DNA of 64,000 nt from Parus major (lineage: Eukaryota; Chordata; Aves; Passeriformes; Paridae), in the NCBI RefSeq assembly GCF_001522545.3, contig NC_031770.1, positions 26,069,134 through 26,133,133 on the forward strand. The letters are read 5' to 3'. Under the pieces are notes generated by a model, which saw only the letters and a list, made by a program, of their open reading frames with translations, did not search any database and was not told the origin of the DNA. Position numbers and translations under genes: made by a program. Positions 12,222 to 25,750 of this stretch are shown piece after piece (position 1 is the stretch's first letter; every line of letters starts with the position of its first letter).

Positions 12222-15200
12222 CTAGAAGGTATTACCTAGTCCCTCATAAATATATAGAACAATTTTTAAAATATTCTTAATTTCCTGTCCTGAAAATTAT
12301 GTGAGATTCTTTAAACAGAGTTTTTCAGCTATTTCCCCTCTATATCAAAGAACAGCATCCAAGTCCTGCCAACACAAACAAATGAGAACTTTAATTCTTG
12401 GACTTGTTCTTCTGAAAAGTAACATCTGCAGTAGTATGGTAGACAGTGAATTTGATGTGTAATTTCCACTGAGTTATTAGGAACTTCAGGATTTTATACA
12501 AGAAGGTACAAAAGGTGTAAACATGAAATAATGGATCTTCAAGCTGGAAACAAAAATTCTCTGTTACAAATTGCTTCTGCTGTCTGTGTGCTTTAACTCA
12601 GAAGACCAAAACAAAAAGATTTTGGGGTTTGTGCTTTTGGTGAAGTATCCCTGGATTCCCTTCCTCAGTCTGAACTCATGGTTCTTTGGGAAGCAGACAC
12701 AGATGAAAGCTGCTGCTATAGCAGTCCTTTGTGTTGCTGTTTCAAGAGTGTTTCTGTCAACTTTTTCTACTCTATGCCCAAGATCAGGTTTGGCTGGGGT
12801 GGCTTAGCACCCTTACCATAATTTCACATACCAGTCTTTCTTATGTAAAATGTAGCTGGGTCTAAATATTTTTGTTAGGAAGCTTCACAGCAACGGGGTT
12901 TGCGTGCACATCTGTGGCTGAAAGTGGTCTTTGCAGAAATGTGGAAAGAACTGCCCTCAGCATCACTGAGCTGATAAATTAGATGCATTGTCAGGTAGCT
13001 TGTTTTTTCTGTCCCAGATGTCCTTCTCAAAGCAGAAAGGCCATGTCAATAATTTATTTAAATAAATCCTTATTAATAAGTTAAAGTGATTTAATATTTT
13101 CCATGTTGAATTGTGTTGAGTAGAATTAATCTGTGGAAATATTCCTACTGACTTTGGAGATACAGGATTCACCCTTCAAGGAATTAGCTATGACAATTTA
13201 AATCAATAACAGGTTTTTCTTAACTAAATTGCAAAAAAGCTGTGTTGCCTATCTTAAGAGAAGTCTGACAACTGCAGTGAGAGGAATTAGAGTAGGAGTC
13301 CATAACTTGGTGCCAGAAAATAGTGGAGTGTTTACACAGACTTGCTTGCAGTGGAGACCTTGGGTTTATACCATCACAACAGATTACATTCATTTCTAAT
13401 GTCACTAAAATAGTCCTCTGAACTGAAAGTTTTAATGGTTTTGTTTCCCCAACATATTCTGTGCACACAGAGCCTTGTGTTTGTTGCCTGGGAGGTTGAA
13501 GCCAGGCAGTGCCTGTGGCGCGGTCAGCACATGGAGACTGAAGGTGTTCCTGCTTTCTGTGGGCAGCCAAAAGAGAGCTGGGGAACCACATTTTGTTTCC
13601 TTGTAATCCTGTAGCAGCTGCAGAGCTGTTGCCGAAGGCACATGACTTGTTCCTTCTTTACTGTTACGAATTTTGAGTATTGCAGCTCCCTTGTCAAGGA
13701 GAATGCTTACACAAATAATAGCTGCATGACTTTTAAACTGTTTTAAACTAACAAATAGACAAAGTGTATAAATTCCTGCTTGAAATTCCTTTTTGAGGGT
13801 GCAATATAGGTAGGTAGTAAATGTGGTGTCTCACTATACTAATTTTTATATTTATTTTCTGGTACCTAGGGGCACTTCTGGTGTGCTCTGTAAAACTTTT
13901 GATAGAAAAAACATTCATAGAAGTATGCAGTGTGTTAGCATTTCCTCTGTTTAATCTTTATAGCTTTTGATTTGAATAAAATGATACAGTAACAGTTATT
14001 TGCATAAACAGAAATGTTGATAAGTGTTGGTATGGAATTGTTGGATTCTTTTGGAGTCCAGATACATAGTTCATATAATTTGGCTTGGTAAATTGTAACA
14101 ATTATGCAACAGTCACTCTCCAAAAGGAAATTGAGTGTGAAAGCTATTTACCCTATAATACAGATTCTGGAAGTACTTTCCTGGGTTTATCTCAGAGAAA
14201 TGATACAACTGGTAACTTAATTAAATTACTAATTTTCTTTGAAAGTTTTCAAGCATTTTTATCTGAAGTACTTACATGCAGCATGGTATGTCAAAGATAT
14301 TTTTATTACCACTGGCATGTAATATAAGAGAATATTATTGGTTAACATAATTTTCTGTGGAATGACAATATAGGTCAAAATACTGGTTCTTTTGGGCTCC
14401 ATCTGTATCTGTGTGGCTTGCTGACTTCTGATGAGTTGTTGAATTAAGGTAAGAGAATTAATATTTGTAACACTGTGAGAACATGCAGGACTCGGTGTCT
14501 TGCGGCAGTGGTGTCTGACTGTAACAGCTCATTAACGCAATGCAGAAGTACTTAGAGGAGAAATTACAGTTGCTGGTCTGTTGCACTGTCACATTTGTAC
14601 CTTCTTACACAATCATATTTATTGTACATACTTCTGTGCAAAATAAAACACTTGTAAGTCCAGTAACAACATTCTCATTGGCTTCAGTGTGGTGCAGAAT
14701 GCAAAAGCTACTCTGGACTGAAGTGTAGGAAGAAGGAATATTATGTGGGTTGTGGTAATACAGTATCTCTCATGGCAAATTTCACTACTATGGAACTATT
14801 TCACTAAAAGCTTAGGTTTTTAATAGACTACATGTAAAAATAAGATGCCCTTTGGAAGGTTATACAACAATATGTAGGATGCTGCTTTGTCATATAAAAG
14901 TAGTTGCTGTTGAAGCCTGTGATGTTTTCAGTAACAGCTCAATGATTACTATATATGCCACCGTTTTTGATGACAATTTAGAGAGACATTACTATTCTTA
15001 AAAGACATTTCTGAGATATCTTCAGTGCAGAAAACCAAGCTGAATAGTACATCTTAAAACTGATGATGGCCATCTCCTTCTAAGGCCTCTCTAGTGCCTT
15101 AGAGAATTTGAGGTGGTCATAATATATCGTAACACATCATAGAAAGGGCTTTCAACCACTTTGCACATTTGGTACCGGTCAGCTGGACAAGAAGCTATTC

Positions 15201-16547
15201 TTTGGATATTTTCCATTTCACACACATCTCAGTTCATGAAACTCCAAAATGTGTCTTCTAGTTGTAAGGAAAAATATTCAAGGCTTTTTGCCTTAACAGG
15301 GAAAGTGCTTAGCTGGGTAAAGAGAACACAGTTTAAAGACAATTTCAAGCTAGAATAATTATTTTATTGGCTAGATAAGAACAAAATCTTGAAATGTTTT
15401 TGCATATTTATATAATTAAATTTCCTTAACCTTGAAAATTGTTTTAAAAGCTTATTTTTTTAGTAAAAATTCATCACATTTTTCTTTTAGGTAAGAACAT
15501 TGTTTCAACAAAATTTATTTAAATAATTAACACACAAAATTTCATAAAGTATTATACATTTTGGAAAATACAACTTCAACCAAAACAATATAAATAAGAT
15601 CCATATTCATAAAGGGAGTCTGATATGATGAGTCTGTATTTTTGGCAATTAAGCTGCCTGTTTGAAACTTTTTACAGGATTCTTCTAGTGATTCTTCTAC
15701 TTCTACTGAAAAAATTGACAATCCTGAAGGAATTGTCTTTGGCTTCTGCTTTTTAAGGTGTTTGCTAATTGATTTTTCTTCAAATGAAGAAGGCTAAACA
15801 ACTGTCCTGTAGTTTTTGAATGTCAAGAATTTGTAAAATGAAGTTCTTCCTACTTTGTTAATTAGCTAAGATGGCTTTAAGAATTAATATAAGTCAGAAG
15901 CTATTTATTAATAATTAGATAAGATAGTATTAAACATCATTGTAAGAAATTCAGGGCCTTGAACAGAACTTCATCTCAAGTCAAGCTGGAATCAACATAG
16001 AATTGTTTGCAAATTTTAGATACTTGTCATTGTAATTTCAAAAGTTTCACTGGAGAGGCAAATTTATATAGCTCAAATAAATATGGGAGTTTGGTTAAGT
16101 GCCAAAATTGCAAGCAAAATCCTGACTGAGGCTGGAGTTTTCTACAGTAGAAAGAGCAGGACATTAGCCCATATTTATGGCCCAAGAAGTATTTCAAATC
16201 CAGAGTAATGAGTACAAACTCTTTCTGAATCTGTACCAAAGCCCACTGCCAGTCACACTGGTTCTATACTGGTCAGTGCAATAGGAGTGGTGCTGGCATG
16301 GAGTTAATCACACACTTCTCTGGATAACTACATTCAACATGCCTTAAATCATGTTAGTCCTACAACCACCACAAAGATTATAATCTAAAAACACCAGCAA
16401 GTTCTATAGTACTCAGTAAAGTATATCAAGTTTATAGGTATATAAAACTATAAAGTATTAAAGATAATACTGAATGTTAGAAGGAAGCTTCCAGTCACGT
16501 AGGTAAAGAAGTTAAGGCAGTATTCTTGACCTGATGGTGTGCCTTCC

Positions 16548-16579
16548 CTAATGATATTAATCACTAATGATATTAATTA
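16548..16579. repeat. 16-bp tandem duplication with TAAT cores
   Basis: CTAATGATATTAATCA is followed directly by CTAATGATATTAATTA, so the copies differ at one position. Each copy carries TAAT and ATTA cores of the kind bound by homeodomain proteins, giving a cluster of four or more such cores in 32 bases. Whether it is bound is unknown. Confidence 0.8.
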
Positions 16580-19500
16580 TGTTCTTTGGTTTTCGGTCAC
16601 CTCTGAAAGCTGGAACAAAAATTGTTTTTATCTTTGAAATGTGGGGTTTTTTTTTTTTAGCCTCTCTGAAAATGTGACAAATGTGACAGTTATAAGCACA
16701 ATGTACTCAGACTATGGTCATGGTGTTGAAGTCATTCAGGCTGTTTAGTGTACCATATGTATATGTTACCTGTTAAGCTAATTGATGTTTCTGGCATTAG
16801 GGAGGGTTTTTAGCCCTGATTGTAATGATAGGAATATGATCTAGTCCATGACCATCCAGGATGGAAGATTTGGGTTGGTATTGGTTTTGGTTTTTTTAAC
16901 CTGTCTAGTCAGTCACAGATATTCAGGCTATCTTTCATTTCTTCCATGTCTCTGGAATCTGTCTTGGTACTTCAGAGGTGTTGGTCTTAAAAAATTTCAA
17001 TCTCTTTTTTTCTTTGTTTATCACCTTTCTGAAAAATCTTTATCCTAGAAATTTCTATTAAATGAAAGAATGGTTGTTCAGACATGTAGACAAAGGAGCA
17101 CCATGTGTTTTATCTGAAGAGGATTGGAGTGATCCCAATTGAAAGGTAAACTGTCTCCTCTCTGCTGCTATGTGTGTCAGTACTTCTTAGCTCCTGAATT
17201 AATTTTGATTGCAGATCAAAGTTAATCAAATCAGATTGCTGTGATCATACCCTTCACTAGGAAGCACCCCAAAGTTCTTTATTTTGCATTTTTATCTAAT
17301 TTTTGGAGACTTGTAGTCACTCCACAGCTGCAGTTCCCAGAGGTGAGTGTTAGTTAAACTCTGCAAATTGTGGTGTAGCCATTTAGCACAAGGACCCATG
17401 GCTTCTCCCAGGTGTGATTAACCAGCCTAACAGCAACCTGTGCTGTGACATGATAGTCTCAGGAGCTGAAAGGTTCCCCCTGAGGAGAGGTTTGAGTCAG
17501 CAGTGCTGAGACAGGAGATACAGCTCTGAGATATGGTGGTGGAAAGATAATGGTGAGGGGCAGCCAGGTCTGACTGGGAGGAAGTATGCAATAGGAAAAA
17601 AGAATTGTTGTCTGCTCACCAGGATGTATCTAGGCCAAGATCCCAAAGAAGAGAGGGAGAACCAGACTTGCATTGGTGGGCAGAAGGGCAATTGTGACAG
17701 ACCTGGCTGTGGTGGATGGCAAGATTTCTCCCTCTGGCATATAAAAATAATCCAGCTATTGCAAATGTAGTGTATCATTTGTGGTAACAGTAATTTAATT
17801 GTTAAATGTTAAAATAATTAATTGATGTAATAGTTGATGATAAATGATATTTTGAATTATGGATGCACAGATAATTGTTCTTAAAACAGGACTTCTCTTT
17901 TTGTTAAGAAAATTGTTGTTATGTTGTTACAAGCATTTAGTCACAGTTATTTTTTTCCTAGTTTTTCTTTTTAATTTGATACCCATATTGCATGAAATTC
18001 AGTTGATGCTTTAGTCAGCCCTTTCAGTGTGTGGAGATATGAGTGGATTTAAAGTTCAGTTCAAAACTAAATAAGACCAGAGCCAAAAAATTGTGTTTCA
18101 TCTGCAAAATGCCATTTAAAAAGAGTGATTTCACAGGATGCCACAGATGCTGTTGGTGTGTGTATCTGACAAGACCAATGAATTTCATGCAGAGGGACAT
18201 GTTTTTCTTCTGTTCACTGTTAGGATTCCTACTTGAAATATGTCTTTAATATTTAACAGATTTTACTATTTTTTTTCCTAGTGCTTCAAAATTTAGATAT
18301 TGCTGTGCCACGATCTTTGCTTTCACCAGAGCTTCCCTTAGGTTTCTTAGCCATTGTATTGTGAACATGCCAGTGCACATGGTATTGTGAACAGCCATGA
18401 GTACTTGCATTTAGTATTCATCAAGTCTGGGATTTCAGATTGCTGCTACTCTAACTTGGATCAGTTAACATAATGTGGAGACCATGGTCTTGTTTCCATT
18501 TCTCTACACTAAGAATTTTACATATTCATAAGTTGAGAATTGTTCTTGAAAAGCAATCCCTCATAAGTGTGTGTTTTTCCCATGTACCATGTTTGTTAAC
18601 AGATTGCAAGAAACAGTGCCAGACATAAAAAGCCCTAAGAAATGCATTTCTTGTGAATACCAATTCCTTGGAGCTGGTGCTTTGATGTATATTCAGAGCT
18701 CTGTCAGCTCTCTTTTTCTGTAATAGCTAGTGAGCCTTTCATCTCTGCCTTTACATTTTATGCCCATTTCCAGAGTGAAAAAGACAGCGACTGGTATTTT
18801 GTATTGTATTATCTTTTCATTATAGCTGCAGCAACACAGTCTAAGTGCCAGCCAGAAATCCATGAAGTTAGTCTTCATATCACCTTTTACTTACTTTTTG
18901 GTGGTTTTCGGTCTTTAAAAGAAGTGCCGTGAACTTCTTTCACAACAGTGCTTCCATGTAAGTGAGAAGGAGAAAGGCCCTTTCTGCAACATGTATGGTC
19001 TCCACAGCCATAAAAATCATCAAGAACTTCTTGGCATCTATGTCCTGGAGACCAGGTTCAGCAGACTTCAAAGTAGGCACCATGCCATCTGAGCAGATGG
19101 GTATTAATGTAAGTATTGGTTATAAATGTTACAGACACGATTCCCAGTTCCAAATGTTACAAAATGTTGTCCTGAACTTCTACTTCTGGATGTAAAGGAT
19201 TTGTTGCAAATCCAGTTCAGGGAAGAGTTGGCTTTACAGTATTAGAAATTTAAATCTTGGATCAACTGTGTCATTTGTAATGTTGGAAAAGGGTGCGAAG
19301 TTGCTCAGAGGAACTTGCTTGTATTTTTGGAGGAGTTCCCGTAAGTAACAGATGAAAATAAGCATCTGTGTTGTTTATCATTTTCATATGAATAAATTGT
19401 ATTGTGAAGCCACTGTGGGAGAAAGAATTATTTTGTATTTTCCTGTGCCTGCAAGTAGGGATGGCAATTCATTGGCAATCCAGTGAACTTAATTCAGCTC

Positions 19501-20855
19501 ACCAGACTTGTTTGTTCCCTTATGTAATATGATGGTTATTTGGAGTGAAAAGCTTTTTTTTTCATTTCTCTGCCCTTTTGGTCCTGTATTTTTCTTACAT
19601 GCCTATCTGGTGGAGGTGATAGATTCTTTCCTAGTCCTTGCTGACAACAATTTTTGCTTGTCAGAGTCTAGGCAGTCTCTGGGTTCTTCCAAGGCTTCTT
19701 CCAGGTCCCGCTAAACTGAATTTCATCTGTCCTGTTTGCATAAGCCCTGGGAGTATAAGCACTGCATTCAGGAGCTTTTTCCACTCTGTGTCCTAACTTG
19801 AGGTGTAACAGGAGTAGGGGTGCCCAGTGATCAGCGTTGTTCAGAATCCTGGAATGAAGAAGCGTCCATGGGAGAAGTGGTGGCGTCACCACTCTTATGC
19901 TGTGACTCAGGGAAAAGCACAGCGAAGTGAAGTGATTGTGGGCCCATTTACATGAGGAAAAAGGCCACCCTGGAAGACAGATACAGGGTCTATCTCTTCA
20001 ATGGTCTCTACAGTGTGGAGGATATGACCTAAGTCCTATTAGTTTTCTCCTTTTATAACACAAAGAGATTAGAATATGTATTTATACTGGAAGTCAGCTC
20101 CTTTTCCACATGATCAGATTGTTTATCTTTTACATCCTGCCAAAAGTGAATAGAATGCAATTTGTTTGTTTATTTGGCATTTCTAAACTATCTTTTAAAA
20201 TAATTTCTTTTGGGAAGAAACATCCTCCAAATTGTTAGTTTTCTTACAGCATGTCTAGTCCAGATAATTTCAACAAAAAGTTAATGTTAGCGGGATCATC
20301 CACTGAGGTTTTGGCTCTTATTCAGTCTGTACAGATGTTCTTTTAGACTCTTATCCTGTCTAGATAATAGGAAGCATGCCTAGTAAGCAACTGTGGAGCA
20401 TGTTAGCATAATTCACGTAATTCCCAGTGCCTCAGCATTCAGCCTGGGGTTGCAGACTCTAAAAATAGAACAGCAGATTCTGCACAGCTTAATCCTACCT
20501 GCTTGTTAGCCATTATCTTCTTAATAAGCAACTAGCAGCTACCTTTTGTTTGTTGGAAATCTTTCACTCAAATGATTTTACCTGTCATTTGGGAGTGAGA
20601 CCCAGGCTTTGGCCATCTTTAGTGAACGGTGGTGGATGTGTGTGCTGATACTGAAACAGTTATAGTTAGATGCAGTTTTTAGAATTTCTCTTTCAGTTTA
20701 TGTAAACTCAAAACAAAGAAGAGCAGATGTTGCTTAGTAAGAGAGGAATAAATTAAGTAGGTGATATGCTGTGATTTTTTTTGTTTAAATTTTTGGTTCT
20801 GTTTTTCCTTGGGCAGTTGTGTTCAATAAGCGTGACACTGTCTTCTCTCTTTTAG

Positions 20856-20989
20856 GACAAGCAGGTTGTAGGGGAAGACACAGAGAGTTTCCAGATGCCT
20901 TTTCCCCCATACCTCCATGCTCAGAGTCCACATACCATGTCATTATTATGCTGAGGGGTTTTGCCAAGACAAAAGAGATTAATGCACGT
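20856..20989 (+). other. candidate internal exon (44 codons)
   Basis: The acceptor is a clean pyrimidine tract ending CTTCTCTCTTTTAG and the donor is CGT followed by GTAAGTG, close to consensus. Between them one frame is open without interruption (2 nt plus 44 codons, ending in phase 0). It begins QAGCRGRHREFPDAF and ends AKTKEINAR. No domain is recognised. Of the plus-strand candidates this has the best pair of splice sites. Its end phase (0) matches the start phase of the candidate at 31090, but that has a one-in-three chance of happening at random. It could equally be a non-coding RNA exon or a decoy. Confidence 0.25.
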
Positions 20990-23156
20990 GTAAGTGAAAA
21001 TAATACTTGGAAATGGTAATCAAAAGTATTTATGGGAACAAGTTGAGAAACCAGAAACTTTAGTTTAATTTCTTCAACTTCCAGAGATAACTTTTATGAT
21101 TTCTCAAGCGCACCTTTCCTGTTTAATTCTGTAGCGTTTTTATGGGGTTGTGGGCCTGATTTCTGTGACAGGGAGAGGATATGGTTTCCTTTGCCTCTTT
21201 CTAAAGTCTGTACAAACACATACACTGTTTAGTGAAGCTCTCAGACTTGGTTTGAGCCTTGGTTTGAGGGCAAGTAGTAATACAAATATCCTGCTAATCA
21301 AAGGATAAGAAATGGAAGAAAATGATTGCATAGCATTTTTGGAAACTGCAGCAAGGCTGAGCAGACAACTAAAACTTCTCAGGATAATTGTGAGTGAGAT
21401 CTGCAAGAGCAGTTCATCATCTACACTTACAAATGTCCTGTTCATTTCAGTTGTTTCTTTTTACAAGTAAGACTGAGACATCTAAATCACTTAAGTTTTC
21501 TTGAAAAATTAATTGGCTCATAAATATGGATCAATATACTTGCAGCATAGCAGCTGGAATTATGAAGTGCAACAGAAGAAAGTGAAACCTGTACTATTAA
21601 AGGTCAAGATAAATTTATTACATGTGCTAATGATACATCAAAATTAAACTATGATTTATTGATTGAAAGAAGGATGAAGATGACCAATGGATGAAATGTT
21701 TACATGGTTTCTGAAGTTTATGTGACTGACATTCTAGATTTGGGAAATTTTGTGATTTAACCTGAGAGATAAAGGTGAGCTGTACTGGAAAATACCAGTT
21801 ATTAGTGTTTCTGGGCTCTGATTTCCAATGTAGCTAATGTTAGTTCTTCTGCTTGTAAAAATTCACAGGAATCTTGCTAGGGATTTTGAGTCCTCTGAAA
21901 CCACCGAGAGAAAGGAAAAAGAAAAGTCTCTTGTCTGAGTATTCTTCTGGATATGTATATTTAGTATGTGCTTTACAAAGATGAGAGTGGTAGTGATTAT
22001 CTAACTGCTTCTGAGCTACAGGAATTTGTGGCTGGTAGACCAAAGCTTGGCTGACAAACTGGGACACCTTTCAGGACATTGTAAATGTTCATTTTCTGAA
22101 CCGAAATCAAGACTATTTCAGTTCTTCCTGTAGGTTGCCAGTGTGTGAGCCATCCCAAACCATTAGCTGCTTTTGAAAAGCTTTCCCTGCTTGCCTGAGG
22201 GTAGTTGGGTTTTAAATGGCAGGTAAAGTTTCTGGCTTGCTGTTGCTTTCTCCTAATACACTGTTACAAGTTAGAATTTGACCATTAAACCCTTTTTCTG
22301 TTTTCCTCAGTTTGCATATACTGCTGGCAGTGTTAGAGCATCACACCTTTCACCTTAAGCTTCCAGTTTAAGGTTAGGGAATAACCAGGTTATGAAGGTT
22401 ATGTATAACCAGGAAGCACAAATATTTTTATGTAGCATCAGCTACACACTAACATACTTTAATATAATCTTGTTCATTTTGAGCATAGCTGTATGGTCTT
22501 TGCATCAGTCAACAAAATTGGAGATGTCAGCAACAAAGACTGGTATTTTAAGGTAAAAATTATGTGAGTTTTACAGGTTACATTTACTTTTATAGAATTA
22601 TTATTACATATAAATGAAGTTAAAATTTGCACAAGGAAGTATGGTTCAATGATAACCACTTGAATATCAAAAAGGATTTCATGCACAGACAAGTTATATT
22701 TAATGCATATTTTATGAAGCAATTAGTCCCTAAATATATGAAAATAATCACCTGATGAACTTTATATGCTGGCATCTTGTACTTGGCATATTTTTGATGT
22801 AAAGCCTGGCTCACATTCCCATGAAATTGGAGTATCTTTTATTTCACTATTTTTCTTCATGGGAAGTTACCAGGTCATGGAATCATTTATTGCTGAAAAT
22901 TCTTACGCAAAGTGTGTTCTAAAACTTCTAAAGTCTTGAACAGACCTGTAATTCATAATGAGCTATCCTCATATGCAAAAATATTGCTTGTTGTTCCAAG
23001 TCAGAATAACACCCTAGGAAAGTTGGTTTTTAATACTACACTGTTTCGTGTTGTGTGGCTGCATGTGATGAGAGCTGTTCAAAAATGAGAAGTTGTCACC
23101 AAAGAGCACAATTGCAGAGAACTGCAATCTCATGCATTTCTACAGTTCCCAAGTGG
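20990..23156. other. AT-rich non-coding DNA
   Basis: No gene or transposon was recognised. A small alternating array of GGTTAT and ATAACC hexamers lies at 22381-22410. Several open frames of 60-100 codons (minus strand 21140-21445 and 22474-22814) have no recognisable domain. Confidence 0.6.
22381..22410. repeat. alternating ATAACC/GGTTAT hexamer array
   Basis: Four hexamers follow one another as ATAACC, GGTTAT, GGTTAT, ATAACC with spacers of 1, 3 and 2 bases. The first pair forms a perfect 13-bp palindrome around a central A, and the last pair forms a second inverted repeat. It could bind a Grainyhead-type or similar dimeric factor (AACCGGTT-like half-sites) or be a chance cluster. Confidence 0.5.
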
Positions 23157-23271
23157 AAAAAAAAAAAACCAAAAAAACCACCCCGAAAACAAACAAACAA
23201 ACCCCAACAAAAGCCAAAAAACAACAACAAAAGCCAAAAAACAACAACAACAACAAACAACCCAAAAAACC
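23157..23271. repeat. A/C-rich low-complexity repeat
   Basis: About 115 bases made almost only of A and C, with CAAA, AACAAC and CCAAAAAA motifs. Within it a 20-bp unit starting CAAAAGCC is present twice in perfect tandem (23208-23227 and 23228-23247). Open frames rich in K, N, Q and T cross it but are by-products of composition. Similar A/C-rich tracts are common in bird non-coding DNA. Confidence 0.85.
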
Positions 23272-23960
23272 TGGATTCTGGGGCATTTAAAGCTTATCTT
23301 CTTGGGAAAGTGTCTTGAAGGCTTCCTGTACCAGTCCCCCTGGCACTAGTGAGCAGCCAAAGTGCATCTGAGCTAAGGCTGACCACTGCCCCTGGGCTGC
23401 TGCTCAGAAGTACCCTTGACAAGCATGAATTTACAGGAAAGGTGCTGTAGTTTGCTGTTGTAGTTTGGCATTTTGGCACTGATGAGTTTGGTTGGTTGGG
23501 CCCTGGGACTGCACCTCAGAGCAGCCAGTTTCTGTGCTTCATTGTGGCACATCACCATGTGATAGGCATGGACATGCTGTGCTTAGAAAAATATAATATT
23601 TGTACTTTCTGAATGCTCCAAATGGTTTGAATACCTGAAGCTATAGCATTAATGCCAATTATAAAATAACTTGAAGGCTTTTTTTTTTTCCTTTGGAGCT
23701 TTGAAAAATTTAACTTTGCACCATTTTCTTGACATTGCATAATCTGAGGCTCTCTGAAAACAGCAGCAGAATCACTTTTACTCTGCTTGAAGGCCAGTGT
23801 TATTGTAGAGCAGGTAAAAACAAGTGGTCACCTTGTTTAAGGGCTGAGAAATGCCTGTTCTGTGTTGGTAGGACATTTTGGAAGTGCTCTGAACTTCGAA
23901 GACCTTCAGAGAAGAAAGCTAAAAACTAGTTAGCAGTGTGCTGCAGGTATGAAAACTACT

Positions 23961-23972
23961 NNNNNNNNNNNN
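23961..23972. other. assembly gap (12 N)
   Basis: Twelve undetermined bases in otherwise ordinary sequence, a small gap left in the assembly. Confidence 0.99.
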
Positions 23973-25033
23973 TTATTTTCACTCAACCTACATTCCCAGT
24001 GGAGTCATTGCTGAGTCTGAGATGAGGAGAAACCTCCAGGGTTTGACCCATCAAATATTCAGTCATTGTGGTGTTTTTGAATTATCATGCCACATCCTAC
24101 TTTAAATAAATCTCTAAAGTTTTTCACATTATCCTGGGGCAAAACCTTGTTTGTCTGGCTTTCTAGATAAATCTGATCCTCTGTAGAAGTAATAGTATTT
24201 AATAGTTAGTATTAGATAGTATTTAATCATTACTATGGAAGGCTGTGCTTTTGGGTTTTGTTGTCCAACACTGGTCACCTCCACTGAATAACAATTTCCC
24301 AAGAAATGATGGGCAGCTTGGTCACTTGTTGACAGGACTCCAGTAACAGTATAGCTCCCAAACACTGTTCTAGGCAGTCATGGGTCATTCTGCCTGATGT
24401 CTGTCTGATCTAGGCACGTACTGGGCAACTTGTTCTTGCAATGGGTTATAACTGATAACCTTTTAATTTTCTTGACAGCAAGTGGTTGAATTGCACTGAG
24501 AGTGACAGTGCACTGCCACTGTATTCATTATGGGTTCTGCAGAAGCAGTAAAATTGGAGATTTGAACTGCTTTTCTTTCCTCTTGAGTGATGTTGGTTGA
24601 TGGGAACACATGCATGTCAGTTGTTCTTTGTGCAAGTGGAAAACATGAACCATGAACCTGATTTGCACAAGCACAGAAGTCACATCTGTAGAGCTTTAAA
24701 GCAGTGTCTCAAGTGGAGTTTCCATTTCTGACAGCCAGCCTGGCCCATCAGCCTGTCCTAAGGTGACTCACAACTTCTAATTTCCAGCTTCCCTCTTACC
24801 CACTTGAAACAAAATCTTTGCTTTTTGGGCAATCAAAAATCTTTGCTATTTGCTTTGCTCTTTGGTCTTTTTAATCTGTGCTAATATTTTTGATGCATAT
24901 TTAGTCCTAATATTATTCTGCTCAGAAAGTTGACACATAGGTAAGCAAGTAAAATGGTTTTCTTTACATATCTTTAAGTTGTGCTGCCAAAAGACAGCAA
25001 ATCCCTTTTCATATCTTGGTGCGCAAATTGTTT
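23973..25033. other. non-coding DNA, no gene recognised
   Basis: Unique AT-rich sequence. At about 24629-24670 two 8-9 bp arms (TTTGTGCAA and TTGCACAAG) form a weak inverted repeat around 25 bases. Short open frames only. Confidence 0.55.
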
Positions 25034-25517
25034 CTAATATGCGACACTTTTTAATTTAGCCCTCACATCCGCATTATTACTATTTAAATGCCATAGCCTA
25101 TCTGTGGCACCATTTGATGTATTCTGGATAGGAAGGGAGTTCTGCTCGAACTGTATCAGATCTAACTCCATATGGCATTGTTGTGTGCAGCTGAGATGCT
25201 TGCCAGTTCCAATTTGGAACACGACATTCAATGCAAATATATCATGATACAAATGCATTGCAAGGATTTGAGCTGATTGCTGTGCTCTGCTGGTTGCAGG
25301 AATGGTTACAGTTAAGGAGTTGAGATTATGGAGTGTGCTTTTCCCTTCAATGCCTAACAAGTTAGAGGTGCTCTGTATACTCTGTAACTTCTTGTAATTT
25401 CTTTGTCTTGTGAGTGTGCAGTGCATTAACCTTTGTTTGAGTTGGCTGAGGGGGGGTTTGTTTGCAAGGTACAACCAAAAGTGAACATTTAATGATGTAA
25501 TATTGCACACACCTCCT
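25034..25517 (-). other. longest open frame in the window, possible terminal exon or decayed coding remnant
   Basis: On the minus strand a frame is open from about 25534 down to a TAG at 25034-25036. A strong acceptor (CCTATTTTTTGCCTCAG) precedes 25517 and leaves about 160 codons to the stop. The protein would be polar, with few charged clusters and two close cysteines (CTQQC). It has no signal peptide or membrane segment that I can see and no domain I recognise. CpG dinucleotides are a little more frequent here than in the flanks. An approximate chance calculation for six frames of 64 kb with AT-rich stop frequency gives a longest frame of roughly 155-160 codons, so the length alone is not evidence. 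Alternatives are a terminal exon, an old retroelement fragment, or chance. Confidence 0.22.
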
Positions 25518-25750
25518 CTGAGGCAAAAAATAGGCTATGTTTCTGAGTTACCTGAGTCCCTGCTGCTAGACTTAGGTCCTAAAGATCCAGACAAAGGCAG
25601 AGGTATTTCTGAAAGGGTGGTTAAGGAGATGATTTGCCTGTGTATTTGGGGATTTTGAATTTAAGGCTCTCTTTCAAAATATTGGCACCCAATGCTTTAG
25701 AGGGGACAAGTGGTTGGTGGGTTGTTATCATCCTCTTCCTCCTCTTTGGT

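Larger units (their letters stand above)
6194..20855. other. AT-rich non-coding DNA with small tandem duplications
   Basis: No gene, RNA gene or transposon was recognised. Small structures present are a 20-bp perfect tandem duplication at 6775-6814, a CRE-like hairpin at 10272-10295, a TTG trinucleotide run at 12205-12221 and a 16-bp tandem duplication with TAAT cores at 16548-16579. Open frames are short. The longest, 123 codons at 13220-13591 on the minus strand, has no recognisable domain. A pyrimidine-rich acceptor at about 11693 opens a short frame, but its donor is poor. Confidence 0.6.

Noticed and set aside
13220..13591. A 123-codon minus-strand frame
   Set aside because: No recognisable domain, mixed composition, and consistent with chance.
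23157..23271. A CRISPR-like or satellite array
   Set aside because: The tract has no regular repeat-spacer structure; only one 20-bp unit is duplicated, within simple sequence. No CRISPR array is expected or seen in this vertebrate DNA.
23055..23318. Lysine/asparagine/glutamine-rich open frames of 65-87 codons
   Set aside because: They are translations of the A/C-rich low-complexity tract at 23157-23271.
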